Program-made: the position numbers and the translations under genes
Source: Bugula neritina
Taxonomy: Eukaryota > Bryozoa > Gymnolaemata > Cheilostomatida > Bugulidae
Direction: 5' to 3'
Assembly: GCA_964035545.1 (NCBI GenBank)
Contig: OZ037765.1
Span: 14,504,698-14,568,697, forward strand
Length of the DNA stretch: 64,000 nt
The notes under the pieces: model-generated
Databases searched by the model: none
The model's input: only the letters and a program-made list of their open reading frames with translations
What the model was told of the DNA's origin: nothing
Part shown: positions 31,101 to 45,313 of the stretch, piece by piece
Layout of the letters: each line of letters opens with the position of its first letter
Numbering within the stretch: position 1 is the first letter of the stretch

Positions 31101-34100
31101 TAATATTACAAATAAGATTATCACATTTTATTCTACAATGATTCAAATCCAACAAGAACTGTGACATACACATTTTTCTGTTATCATTTTATCCACAGCA
31201 CAGACATGCCTACCCATATAATGATAAACAGCTACATACTGCATGAAGTACTCAAAATACAGAAACTTGAAACATAATGAATATTCAATAGGTTTCTAGC
31301 AAGAAAGTTTAAATGCTAAATGTTCCCTGCCCATTTCAGCAAAATATACGTTTAAATGAATTATACTTATTATATTACCATTTGTAAGATTTTGACTGTT
31401 TCATAAACTACCTTACAAAAAGTTGCAGCAGATTTAACTAATTCAACTGTGCATTCATTGTGTTTAGAAATATATACTAATTATTAAAACAATGATAGAT
31501 GATGTGCTTGTTTCAGAAGACTTTGAAATTCGAAAAAAAAGTTGCACGTGCACGACAGCCAGAAGCATAAGTTTTAGAATATGTGAGTGACGACTTATTA
31601 AATGTGCAGATAGTGTACTTGGCCCAGTTGATAAACATCTGTGCCTTCGAGGCCAATCAAATCGGCAGGATCTATGATATGGGGGCTAGTGGGAAGTGAG
31701 GGTAATGGTCTAGAGTGGACTAATGAAGGAAAGTGTGTAGTGGCTGGTACTAGTCTGTGATGATTGTCCTCACTGATGCCACTACCACCACTAGCTACTT
31801 CTGCAGCAGCCGCAGAGCCAGCCTGGTGGTGAGATAAGAGTTGTGGGACTGGTGCCACATGCTCATAAGCTATTTCAGTGACTACAATAAAAGTAAAATT
31901 CACTTTGCATTGCCTTCTATCACGATATACACTGTAGATAAATTACAGGTAAATGACATAGACCATCTCAACTTCCATAATCATATTACCAATAATTGTA
32001 GCTACCATAAAAAGCAGCAGTATTTGACTTAGTAGAATAAAATATGTTTTCTTATACTAGTAATGGAAGGTAGTTATATATACATATCAAGTAAGCACTT
32101 ACGCACCACACACGCATACAATCGCAGGCATACATATATATGTACACCAAATATCAATCAACAATTGCGGCTATCCTTAGTCAGACGCTTTGCATTTTTC
32201 ATTTCAAGTCTACTGTATTTAAACACTTACTACACCTAGCCACAATAACTCTATCACATGCTAATCATTGATTTTAAAAAAGTGGGCAACATTAGTTATT
32301 TATGATGTTATGGAATAATTAAGCTCCTTGGTTTATCACATATTACAAAATAAGGCAAATGATATTATGTATAGAATACTATAAAATATTTGCAATTAAT
32401 ATTATATATGGGTTATTTTACTTAATTTAGTACACACTGGATTTCTCCAGATTTTAGCTATTTTTTTACAATTTAGCTGCTGATGAACATTGGTTTTTGC
32501 ACAAAACTAATAAAATATCAACAAATACACCTAAATAATCAAGGTTCTTTTTAATTTTGCTTGATTTCCCATGTTTTCCCCTATTTATTTAGCTACTTTC
32601 GATTGTGAATCGTTAAGAAAAAACCATAACGGTCCACAATCGAAAGTAGCTAAATAAATAGGAAAAAACATGGGAAATCAAGCAAAATTAAAAAGAACCT
32701 TGATTATTTAGGTGTATTTATTATTATTTTATTAGTTTTGGGCAAAAACCAATGTTCATTAGCAGCTAAATTGTAAAAAATAGCTAAAAACTGGAGATTT
32801 CCAGCGTGTACTAAATTAAGTAAAATGACCAATAAGCATTTTATAACCTATGTATGCACTAGTAGCTATGATGTCGGTATATTACCATCCAGTATGGAGC
32901 AAAACAGAAACATGATGACAAGAATATGCTTACATTTACAGTTCAAAATAATAGTTTCCCTCAGAATGTCTTGAGGATTCATCCTCCCGCTAGGGTCTGC
33001 ACTGATGTTAGCAGTGATAAGTCTCTCATAAATGACATTGATCAAACTATTACATTTTTCTGCAGAGTTTGAAGTTGTTATGAATTTCTCAATAGATGAA
33101 GGCATTGCTATGCTCCTCTCATCTGACTCTATGAATATCTTCAGCTACATTATATGTTACTAGATTAGCATGCAGCCTGTGCAGTGTAAAACATCAAGTA
33201 TATCAACACACAAAATTTAGTCGTAAAGCTAGATAAAAGCCTATTTATGATGCAATAGTTAGATTAAAAAGAGCACAGCTAACAAGATAATCTTGAAAAG
33301 CAAGTTTGTGAGGTTTGCAATGATACAGAGATGGCAGGTTAAATATTCATTCTTACAGATAACTAATGGGCAACATTCATATTGCATGACACAATAAAAT
33401 AATGATGTAAAGGTTTTTTTTTAAATTGCAAACAAATCATAATGATTGTGCAACTATGGTGCATAAGCAAAGACAATGGTAAACAAACAATAATCAAATG
33501 TAACTTGTCTAACAGCTTTATAGCAATATTATTTTACTTTTGATATTTTAGTATTGAAATTGATTATCTGAGCATTTACTGTGTCATAGCAGCTGTTTTA
33601 ATGACTCTAATAGATATTGTCACAAATTCTACTTTATAAACTATTACAATATATATCATACTCTTTTGTTATTTAGCCCAGAGATGATCTACATCAGAGT
33701 GGCGACTTTAGGGAACCATAGGGACATCATTATGCCGCTTTCTGTGCCGGGAGTTTATATGTCATAAAGGGAAACTTTTTGCCATTTTTGATATTTTATT
33801 AATTTTTATATTTTATGTGTACATTTTTTTAGTTTTGTTTATTGGTGAAGTTTTTAAACACATTTTTTACGCATATAATATTAAAAAAAAATTTAAACCC
33901 TCTCATGCACGTAAATACAAAGCTATAAAGTTTAGGTTTTGCTGTGATTACAATGTGAATATGAATAGAATAATGCTTGCAATATCAATTTTTCCCCAAA
34001 ATACATTACAATTACTATAAATGTAAGACTAGTTAATTGGATGCAAATAGGCATAGTAATACTACTTAATTTATACTATTTTTAGTAAATATTAGCATGC

Positions 34101-36019
34101 GCACAGTGATTGTGGCCCACTCACTCTGAAAACATTAGAAAATAGTAGTAATAAAGAAATCGAAAAAAGTTGTGTTCAAGATTAGAATTGCAACAACAAT
34201 CCTCATTTTCATTTTTAGAATCAATTTGCTATAGCATTTGTATCAATTTACTATTACCATTTAGTTTTATTTTAAATTTAACTTCCACTAAACTCCAGTA
34301 TATTATTGGGAAAAGTGAACTATTAGATGTATTACTCAGAAATTAATCAAAAAGACTGGTAATGTGATTACTGTAAAAATGAATTTGATAATTCTTACAT
34401 AATTAGACTTGGTAACTGCACAATTTATTACATTAATTTATCAGCTATCACTAATAATTATGCATCTGTAGCTTAATATATGGACAATATAAAGCCCAAA
34501 GTTATTCAATTTAATTATTATAAATTTGTCAGAAACTATCATCATTATTTGAATCATTTTTAAAAAGGTTGATCTAAGACTGAGTTCACACCTTTTTAAT
34601 CATACAAACAATTATTAAATAATTCATTGAGTGCTTTAAATATTTTTTTATTTTCGAAAATTTTTTTCAATGGTCTTGAACTTGTTCATTAAGTTAAAAC
34701 GTATAAAACACTATAAATTAAGCTCATGAATTACAGCCATGTTTAGTGCCAGTAAGATGCAAAGAATAAAAATGTGTCCAAGTTGAAAAGTTCTGCAATT
34801 AAATCAGGTTTCTGTTGATAATTAAATATAATTTGTTTAATTAGGCAATTTATTTATAATTGTCATCATAAATCTTTTGTGAAAGCATGTAATAAAGGTT
34901 CAAAAACTGGGTGAATTCGCCACTCTCATATAGATGATCTCTGATTTAGCCTACACTTATAATTAGTATGGCACACAAGTCTATTACAATCTATTATTGC
35001 AAAATACGTGTTTACATACTTATTCATTCTTTATTGTGCTAATGAATAGTGTCCTTTTTAAACTAATCATGCACAGTGTGAAACTTGATGGTATTTTCTA
35101 GACTTGTTAGTTTAATATAAAGGCAGATGCTTTACTTATAAGGTTCAGTTCAACAAGAAAGTTTTTATAAACCACACAGCTCAACAAAGACCATCATATT
35201 ACTACAGCACATCTCATCTCTAATTCTGGTAGAGAAAGACATCTCGATATTTTTAGACACCAGATATTTCTAATTGAACAGTCACCCTGCACACAAACTT
35301 TCTGACAAATATGTTTTATATTATTTTAAGCCTTATTATCATTATTTTTGAATAATTCTTTCAAATTTTCTAGACGTCATTGTATCAAAATGCATGCAAT
35401 AGTTCACTTTTACAAATATAAAAGATATAACCTGTTCATAGGTAGAAACGCCTACAGAGCAGATAAAGGCATAAAAACTATGTTATTAGAGGATTAATCT
35501 CCACCTGATCTATTGAATGAATGAAGGCGAGTGGACGATCTCCGTAACTAAAGATCTCCCATACAGTCATACCAAACGAATAAACATCAGACTCTGTGGT
35601 TTCATTGGCAAGATTAGTCCATCTTTCTAAAGCTATCCATGGTAACCTAATAAACACATAATGACTAAAGTAGGATTCATGGTGGTGCGAACATTTAATA
35701 AATGGGTGTGAATAAAAGCTATTGAAACTATAAGTCACCGTTCTGTATTTGTGCGGTCAGTCAAAGGTAGAGACGCAGAGTGTGCAGCCATCATATCAGC
35801 AGTTAGCTTGACGTTAATCTCACCACGAGAGTTGAAAGAAGACACAAGGATGTTGCTACATCTAATGAGACCGTGGGTGCATGTTTGTGATTTCTAAAAT
35901 GTTCAAGACAAAACAATTTTCCTGAACAGTGTATGACATGCTGAGGCAATCAATTGTGAAATCTAACATGGGCAGATCATTGAAATTGTATTATTTATAT
36001 TATATGACATCGAGATTTG

Positions 36020-36081
<62 letters not shown>

Positions 36082-38614
36082 CTTAAATTACACTTTTCAC
36101 CAAGACATGCAACAGTTGTGTGACAAGGCACATTGTTCAACAAAAATTGATAGCTATAGCTGCTTAGTACTGCGATAAATGATTCTTTATACCAAAATTT
36201 CATTGTACCATCTTAGTTTTGTTATATATATATATGTCTTGGTGAAAAGTGTAATTTAAGCTAATAAGAAAACGTTAAAATTGAAAAGAATGTCCATATT
36301 TTTAACCAGAGCTTTAGCTATATTGCTTTCTTACCAAGTAGTCCAAGGCTTGTGCTATTTGTCCAGTCACTTGTATGCAATGATGGAGTTGAACAGAACT
36401 AGCAAACTTCCGTAACAAAACATCTAGTTTTCCCTCCATCATCCTCTGTGATATGACCAGGAATGGATAAAGACAAAATCCATAAACTCTCACGATATTG
36501 TCATGCTTCCACCTCATGGCCTTTTGTACATCTTGTTGCAGACACTAGGAACACCAACATCATACAACTCTTTACAACAGCTAATAACATTTAACATTGT
36601 GGATTTAACCTGGAAGAGTAGGCTACATGGAAAACAAGAACACAACCACATACATACCAGTGTCATAGCAGCATGGTTACCAATAGAAGGATTGACTTGT
36701 GTAACCAGAACTCTTTCCTTGCCATAAAACCCTTCCTTCAATTCAAGTATTGAAGAAATACCCTTACTTTCTACAAGGCAATAACTAAAAGTCACACATG
36801 ATTTAGTTATGATATTTACCATTAATTGGACTTTCCGACAATTGCTACATAAAAATGGAGATAGGCAAACACAGAGACATTAAAAATGTGGTGCATAATT
36901 TTTGGCAAACTAGCCTATGCATTCTAATACCACACACAGCAATATTCAGACTGTTTTAGAATGCTATTTACTTAATCCACCATAAACAGTGTTGCCCATT
37001 TGAAGGTCATTGTGACATAAGATAGCTGGACCATCTAGACTCTGCAAGTCAAGTGAAGCAGCAGCAGACGGCTCTGCCTTTGAGCTACTTCGCTCTCTAC
37101 ACAACATCAAGGGCAATTCCTCTATAAATAGTACAAGGTTATAGGATTATGAAGAGAAAGGTAGTAAATAATTTTATTGAATGTAAAGTTGCGTTTATAC
37201 CTTCACGATTTTCGGTCAAAATTTCAATTTGGCCGGGTTGAAATTTCTCCGAGTTGCATTGCATTGTAAAAACCACTCGTTGAAATTTTTGTACTGTGAT
37301 AACTTAATCGGCCAATTTTGGAATAGGAGTAATAACTCCTTGTAAACATCGTTATTTAGTTATTACTTTGGCGATTAGACAACGTACTTATACGGTTATA
37401 ATTATATAGCCTACGCTTTCTCAATTATCGCTTTTATACTTTCCGCTTCACTAATTCACGACATTTACAAAGGGCATCAAATAGCTATTATGCGAGTCAA
37501 ATTTCAATTTCAGAAAGTGAGCAACCGCATCAATATGATTTCAACGAGTTTAAGTTTGACTATAAAGGGGTACCCGGAAAAGCATTATTAACCTAAACTC
37601 GGTACTTTTTTCAGCAGAGGTATAAACGCAACTTTAGTGCATGGAATTTATTCACACACAATTTTCAAAATTTTTTCTAAAATATTCATGAGGTTTTTAT
37701 TTCAAATCTTATTTAAGAGACAGTTATAGCTATGCTTTACCTGTTTAAAGAAAGTATTATTATTGATTAGTTCCTTCTCCATTTAAAAACTTTTACCAGT
37801 TTATAGTAATTTATGATTTTTGGACAAATTGAAATAGTAGGTACAAAGGTAAAGTAGTTATCATAATATGTATTTACAACAGCTAGTGTGACATGTGCAG
37901 CAACACCTGGAAAAAACTACTTATCACAATAGCCAGATCTCCATACACAGGTTCTACTATAGTTTATGCCAGACGAGCCAATAATTGACAAAATAAAAAG
38001 TAAGTTATATCAGCTATGAAAGGTATCATAGCAAAGATTAAAGCAATATGTAAATTGTTAAGAAGCAGCCAAAGGCAAACATTGAGCAACTCACCTCTTG
38101 GGACTGGTGAAAGTTGATTGGTGAGTTTAAGATAACTACAGTCACCACTTCTGTAGTATTTGATTAATTCTTTCACGCTATTGAAATGTAATTCTCTGGG
38201 ATGAGATTGAAATATCTGTTTTAGCACCGATTCGTCACTACAAGATCAATTAGAATGATAAGGTATCAAAATGATGCTATGCAAAAAATAGGCACATTTC
38301 ACGCAATAAAACTCAATTAAATGGCAGTATCCGATAGCAGATGGTATATGTTGGTGTTAGTGTTCACTTCAAAAGGTTAGAGTTCTATAAAAAATATTTA
38401 AAAATAATAATTGTGGATATCATGGGATTGCATATAGAATAAAAGGTGCCCATTTTACAAGTAGGAAGCAGGTCCAGGTCAGCTACTTTATAAAAGACAA
38501 AATGAAGATAACTCTAGACTCAGCTACACTGACTTAATTGTACAAATCATTATGTTATATTATATAATCATTTACTGATACTTGTTTTATGCTATATAAT
38601 ATACATATATACAT

Positions 38615-38682
<68 letters not shown>

Positions 38683-41600
38683 TATCATTATTATTATTAA
38701 AAGACAACTAACTAATGATTTCATTATTATGACCTTACTATTTTCTGCAGTAACATTACTTTTTCCATATTACTACAATAAATCAAGTTATACCACTTAA
38801 GTTTCCATACTCACCAGGTATAGGTCTTAGAAGTTGGGTTATACAAAATATGCATTGCGGGAAAATTTAGACCCATCTTATGGAGAATCATGACATAATC
38901 TGTGAAGGAGCTGCTGCGTTGTTTTATGAGGAATGAACCTTCACATACGACATTAGCATTTCTTTTCCATATGACTTTGAGGTAGTCCTTGCTGCAGGTA
39001 CACAACAGTTTCGCTGACTGACACCTTCAAGGTCTACTGAACAGCTTGGAAGTTTGTTATTATGCCTTCAGCAAAAATTTACTTTTAATTATCAAGCTAA
39101 ACATGTTTACTCGACAACAAATTTCACGATAATAATTTCCTTACAGCAGTATCATTAGCTGTGATTATTCGAAAGTGTGAAATATAGTCTATAGTACTCT
39201 ATACTTACTGCCCACCGTCTTTGCCATGACTGTGCAAACTAGAAAGATAAAAATTACTCATTACTGACACCACATGGAATGATTTCAAGGCAAAACTTCT
39301 ACTTTTGAGATCAAAGAGCTAACTGTCCAAGTGACAACAGAGGGATACAAACTTTAGTATAGGAATTTTAAGAAAAAATAACAATGAAAGACAAAATAAA
39401 ATATGTTGGTTACTATGATTTTACTGAGTATATAAAAGTCCAGATTTCAGCTATGAATAAATTTCAGAAAATAATGATAATTTCAAATTTTTTGAAGGGA
39501 CATCACCAATGATGTTCACTGCATGCTTTGGAACTGATTAAACAAATATAAATGAACAAAAATTTATATAATAGAATTTCATTTCACTCATCAAACCATG
39601 GGTTCAGCAAATGCTTTGCTGAAGAACTGTGGTAAGGCAGGTATAGAGCACTAAATGATGTATTGATGCAAACATTATAATATTCTTCATGTATGTAGTT
39701 TATTCTTTGTAATATAGAAATATTTCAAATAGATTTATTAAAAATACTATGCTTTAATCTTACTATTGGTAAACAATTTTATTTCCTACACTGTGACTTC
39801 CTGTACAACACACCAGCTATGGCCAATTATTTGGTAAAACCAATACAAGCCTCTTACCTCAATGGCCCATAACACTTGATGACATTCCACAGCTTCACCA
39901 TAGGTGAGTAGATTTGATTGGAAAGGCAATAATGGTAATCAAATGCAAGCCTGTAATATCCTTCCAGCAACGCAACAAATGACCTTGATTGGCATACTTC
40001 AGTAAATTCTAGTTGCTGTATATCGGAAACAATATAATTAAAGTTTTAAAAAACACAATATTTCAATTCAAATTCACCTAGACTCCTAGATTATATTGAT
40101 ACCTTGCCTAATTCACATGGTGGCTAGCATAGTTAAGGTCCACATGCAGTGGATATCTGCATGGACTTCTCAAAGAAACTTTACATAGGCAGCAAAATAC
40201 GGCTGTTTTGTGCACATTTCATGCTGACTGAGTACTGCAAAAAGTTTTTGGGGTAGTGATATTTTAATTGGCTGAGTACTATTTTTGTGAGCCCAATGAC
40301 AGTAAATACAACCACATGTGGTTTTACCAGTGGTAGGATCATTTACAGCTCCTTAGCCTAACAACCTAATGATATTCTAACAGCTTGCAAGTTGAATATG
40401 TAAACTGATTTTTAGAAGCTACATTTTTATTCTTTAAGATATACCTGTACACAGCTAGCATTGATAAAGCAGTTGTGATCTAAATAGAAAAGTTTTTAGT
40501 TTAATCAATGCTAAATAACATGAAGTCCAAAACTGGTTTTGAAATACGAAGTGCCAAATGGTCAAAAATTCACTTATTGTGTCTCATGTGCTTACAATAA
40601 AGTATCTAGCCATTTATACTTTCTCATATGCTCACAAAACGCTCTCATAGGTCTATAATTGGAAAAATGAATGTATGAGAGCAAGTTATAGACCTATGAG
40701 AGCGTTTTGTGAGCAATGAGAGAGAATAATGGCTAGATACTTTATTGTAAGCAGATGAGACAAAATAATAAGTGAATTTTTGACCATTGGCACCCCATAT
40801 TAAAACTGTAAAATTCTCTATTATTACAAACTTTTAGTCACTATAATAAAAACAAAAAAATGTCGTGCCAACAGATGCAGATTGTGGTATAAAAAAGCTG
40901 AGAAAGAAAATATTATTGAAAAGATGTAAAAGAGAGGCTTCTGAGAACAAGAAAAAGACTCCATATAAAACTACATTAATTTTATTCAAAGTCTTTTACC
41001 TAGGACAGACTTGACTGACTATGCAGTTGCAATACTTGAAAGAACATTAAAGACAGGTCTTGGCACATGTACTTTGCTTGTCCAGTCACACAATCATCAC
41101 AGAAAATAAATTAGCAGTTTACTCTCATCTGATGCTCTTTGAATATAAACTTTCAAAAGGCATTTGGCACCTCTTATCAACAAGGCAATGTGTGATGGAA
41201 AAAACTTATGGCCAATTTTTGAAAATCTGCGATCAAGCAGAAGAAATTATCATTTAGTACTGAAGGGGGAAGTGGTGGTAAAGAAGATTAAAGTAGGAAG
41301 GTAAGGAGAAATGAAAAAAAAACAAAAGGGAGATGAGAGTTACCTGAGGTTTGGAATCTGTGAAATGTAAGAGTACAGTCTCTCCAGTAAAGTCAATAGC
41401 AGTTAGCGATGATATGTTTCCCACAGGTTTCATCCCATTCTACAGAGTATAAAGTCATCCATTAGGACACTAGAAATGTTTTACAATACACAACAATTAC
41501 CCAACAGCATTCCTACCCCAGAGTTTACTGCCCTTCAAACCTATACCAGATACATACACCAGTTCCCTACCAATCTCAAGTTAAGTGCAGAGAATTATGT

Positions 41601-44600
41601 TCAGTTTTTCCATTAACTTGTCGCTTGGATCTCCAATATTTTGTCTCCTCTTATGCAAGAGTGACATGTTAGGAAAATTGGCTATCTATATTTATAGGGC
41701 ACATGTCTAAAATTTTGAAGGCTATAATATTTGCGTAACCATGAGTTTCTTCCAAAATTAAATTTACAACTCTTTACTGTATAAATATAAAAAAAAGATT
41801 GCATTATTGTCACAAATTCTTCTACATTACATTATACGATACTAATACGCTAACTAATTCTAAAAAGACTTTATTATTTAACGGAATACTGATAGCACTA
41901 GTAGAAATTGGTTTCAATAGTAAACAGCAATGTATACGATATAAGCTTTTGCAGGCAGCCTAATTTTCCTAAATATTAGGCCAGGTTGATCTGATGTTTT
42001 CTTAAATGGATTGATTGGTATGAGATTGAACTGAATTAAAACTGAGTTGACAAACTAGGCTTGACCTGCTTCTATGACTGAAATTGGCTGTGGTCAAACT
42101 GAGTCAATATATTATGATAAACAAGGGGAAGCTTACTTATGACACCATAATATTTAAAAGCAGCTCTCAATGGAAACCTGACTTCAATGAAAATTTAAAA
42201 AGGAAAAATTGAGATTAAGTGAGTTCAGTAATTTGTTAACCAATATCTATAGAGGAATAAAAAGTCTATAGCCTCCTTGAAACTTTCTTTATTTTCATTA
42301 AGTTTTCAAATTAAATTAAAAATATAAAATTCATCTTTGCTACTAGGCCTATTTCACAACCATAATGTATATACTACATTGACACTCAAAAAAGACCGAA
42401 ACTCAATATCTTGTGCGAGTTAGATTTTGCTCATTTCTAATGATAATTCTATATTTGCATGAAAGTATGATACTAGCTATTATTATATAGAGTATAAGCA
42501 CATGCCTTTCCCCGATCCAAATAAATGGCAGATGGTTTTTGGCAATATGGGTGAACAGCTAGCTTTCCTCTGCCGTCTTCATTTATTATTTCAAAGTGCT
42601 CACTAGCATATCTACAAGTGACAACAAGCAGCTCATGCAGTCTGTTCACATTCAGAGAACACAAAAAGAAAAGCCAGTGATAGGCTATTAGACAGGTATA
42701 TTATTATTCTTCAAACCTCTAATTGAAAAATTGTGAAATCAAACATTGGTTTTCAAACACTGGAAACATGAGCCTCCAAAGAGTAAGAAAATGGCATAAA
42801 TGGATTGCGACGACTGGATGTTAAAGGTTTTCTATCATGTAGCACGTTTTACATTATCAAAAAGTTTGAAATTTTCATAGAGTTTATTAGCATGTTATAG
42901 AAAAATAAAAGGTACTACATATACATGGTAAAAAATTGATTAACACTTTATTTGGATGCTTCATTTAGATACATATTGGAATTATACTGCGCAAATAACA
43001 CTAAAATATTTAAAGTCAGCAAACGTTGAGCTTTATCATCATCCAAAACACTGCCGAGTTACTGAAGACTTTTAAAAATATGATGATTAGTAAAAAGAAA
43101 TGTAAAAGAAATGAGACTTGGGTGTAACCATGATGTTGAGAAAATCTTGAGAATGAACACTTACTCGGGTACAGAGGCGAGCAGTTTTTTAAGATAGCTC
43201 ACTATGCAGTTGCGGTGTGGTTTATCCCCTGAATTAATATACTTGTTATAAGTCTCCTCTAAGGACGTGTTCAGCGATTTGGTAAGTTGTCGTTTCACAA
43301 TAATTCCCTTTATCTTTTTGGCAACATGCCGAGGGAGAAAACTGTGGTATTCAAACTTTTCTTTCAACTGCTTCAAACTGTAGTGCTTTTCGAATGCAAG
43401 ACGGCACATGTCAACCAATGCCAGACCAATGCTTAAATCTTCCTACAAAACCATCAAAAAGTATCAAGAAAGGGAAAAATACATACACATCACAAGTGTT
43501 GCACAATGAACTATAAATATGGGCTAAATTTTACCGTCAACTAAATATATTCAGTCATAACGGTAATTTGACTGAGCTCCACTAATAATTTAACATAGGT
43601 CTATAAACTTAGCTTGAATTATTAAGCAGATAGTGAAAAGCGAAAATGTGCAGCCATTAAAACTTTCTACATGCAAGTTGTGAGTGTAATAGTTTAGCTG
43701 TATCAAATTAAAAACCGATGCCACTCAATAAATTCTTACCCCTTTCAATCATTTTCCAAATACTGAAATAAATTAATTAACCTTACGCATTACAAAATAA
43801 CTCAGTTAACATCTTAGTAATGTACAAATAAAACAATTTCACTGACTTTCTTGGCTTTGTAAAATCATCCTGGCAAAATATCCTACCCTCAACAGGAATA
43901 CTAAATGTTTTTAGTTTGTGATATTACCGGGTTTTCTTTAAGCTTAGTAGCATACTCAAAGAGCATAAAGGTTTACAGGCTCAAGTAAAACTTTTAAGTT
44001 ACACTACGTAATCAGTTACTTATGGATTTTATGCAATATACATTTTAAAAGGTATCACATAAAGATCGAAAGTCATGAATTTTTACATAAAAATATAATT
44101 ATTTCAGTGAACACTATTTCATTGAGTTTTTTTCAGGTCATATACTGTTTTGTTTCCTATTGAAATAAATGTACAGAAACTTTGCACTTTTCCCAGCAAA
44201 TGTGGGGAAAAATTTGTTTGCACATTTTCTATTTTTGTGGCTTAAATTCGTGAAAACAACCAAATTGAACCAACAAAACTATTTAACAACTATAGCAAAC
44301 TAATTTACTATGCATAAAACAATCACACAGATAATTACATTAGTTAGGAAAATGGTACCCATTTTTAATTTAATTGCATAGTTTAATGCTACTTTGATTG
44401 AGTATACATAACTGAGTCCACTGGCAATTAAGCAAAACCTTGTCAAAATTGGTATGGAAAATTTAAAAATAATCAAGAACCATGAGTTACCTTGACATGA
44501 GAATGGTAGACATCATGCAACATATCATGAATGAAATCCTGTCTACATTGCACAAAATAGTAGTAAAAAGCACCGGAATCCCTGACGTCATAGAAATTTA

Positions 44601-45246
44601 ATTCTTGCAAAGAACTTGGATAATGGAAGCGTATTCTTAGAACAAATTCAATTGACATAGTCTGATCGCTGAGTCGTATTTCCTCATTGGGAGCCTAACA
44701 AAACAAGTGGACCATCAGAATTTAAATACTAACACAGTTTATTTGAAGTGAAAGGTCTAGTTATTATGAAAGAAAAATAGTTTAAACATAATTGAACATA
44801 GGTAGGAAAACTATGAAATTGTATATTATGCTTTAGGTCACACAGATTAACATGAATGATTGTCTGAAACTTTTTGCTGTCCATTAAAATTTATCAACTG
44901 CATATAACTATACATTGCATATATTTTACACTATAGATGTGCTTACAACAAATCAGCATCTTTAAACAAGGTAAGCAGTATTTGAAATTGTAACTTGGCC
45001 ATAATTTATACTTTTGTCCCTGAAAATAGACAAATTCAAATAACTATTGCAAAAACTGACTGCGAAACCTAGAAAAGCATGCTAAAATGCATTGCTACTA
45101 TTGCAAAAATTATTTATTACTACTATAAACAACCACCCACCCCAAACCCAAATCCCTATTTATTACTACTATTAACAACCACCCACGCACGCGCCTTCAA
45201 AGTAGCAGAAACTTATGTTTTTACTAAAGCATATTTAAGAGGTGTG

Positions 45247-45313
<67 letters not shown>

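Noticed and set aside
28138-31619. Separate small receptor-kinase gene from the JH1 exons alone
   Set aside because: Glycine loop is split across 31619/30533 and splice phases link it to the FERM-SH2-JH2 exons upstream.
36771-36784. Earlier acceptor for JAK exon 11 (TTTTAG at 36785)
   Set aside because: It would give the wrong phase and a stop (TAG) after four codons; the acceptor ending at 36771 restores frame.
40445-40479. Possible 35-nt JAK exon with AG/GT borders
   Set aside because: Phase does not fit the exon before it, while joining 41344 directly to 40015 keeps frame and aligns without gap to other JAK FERM ends.
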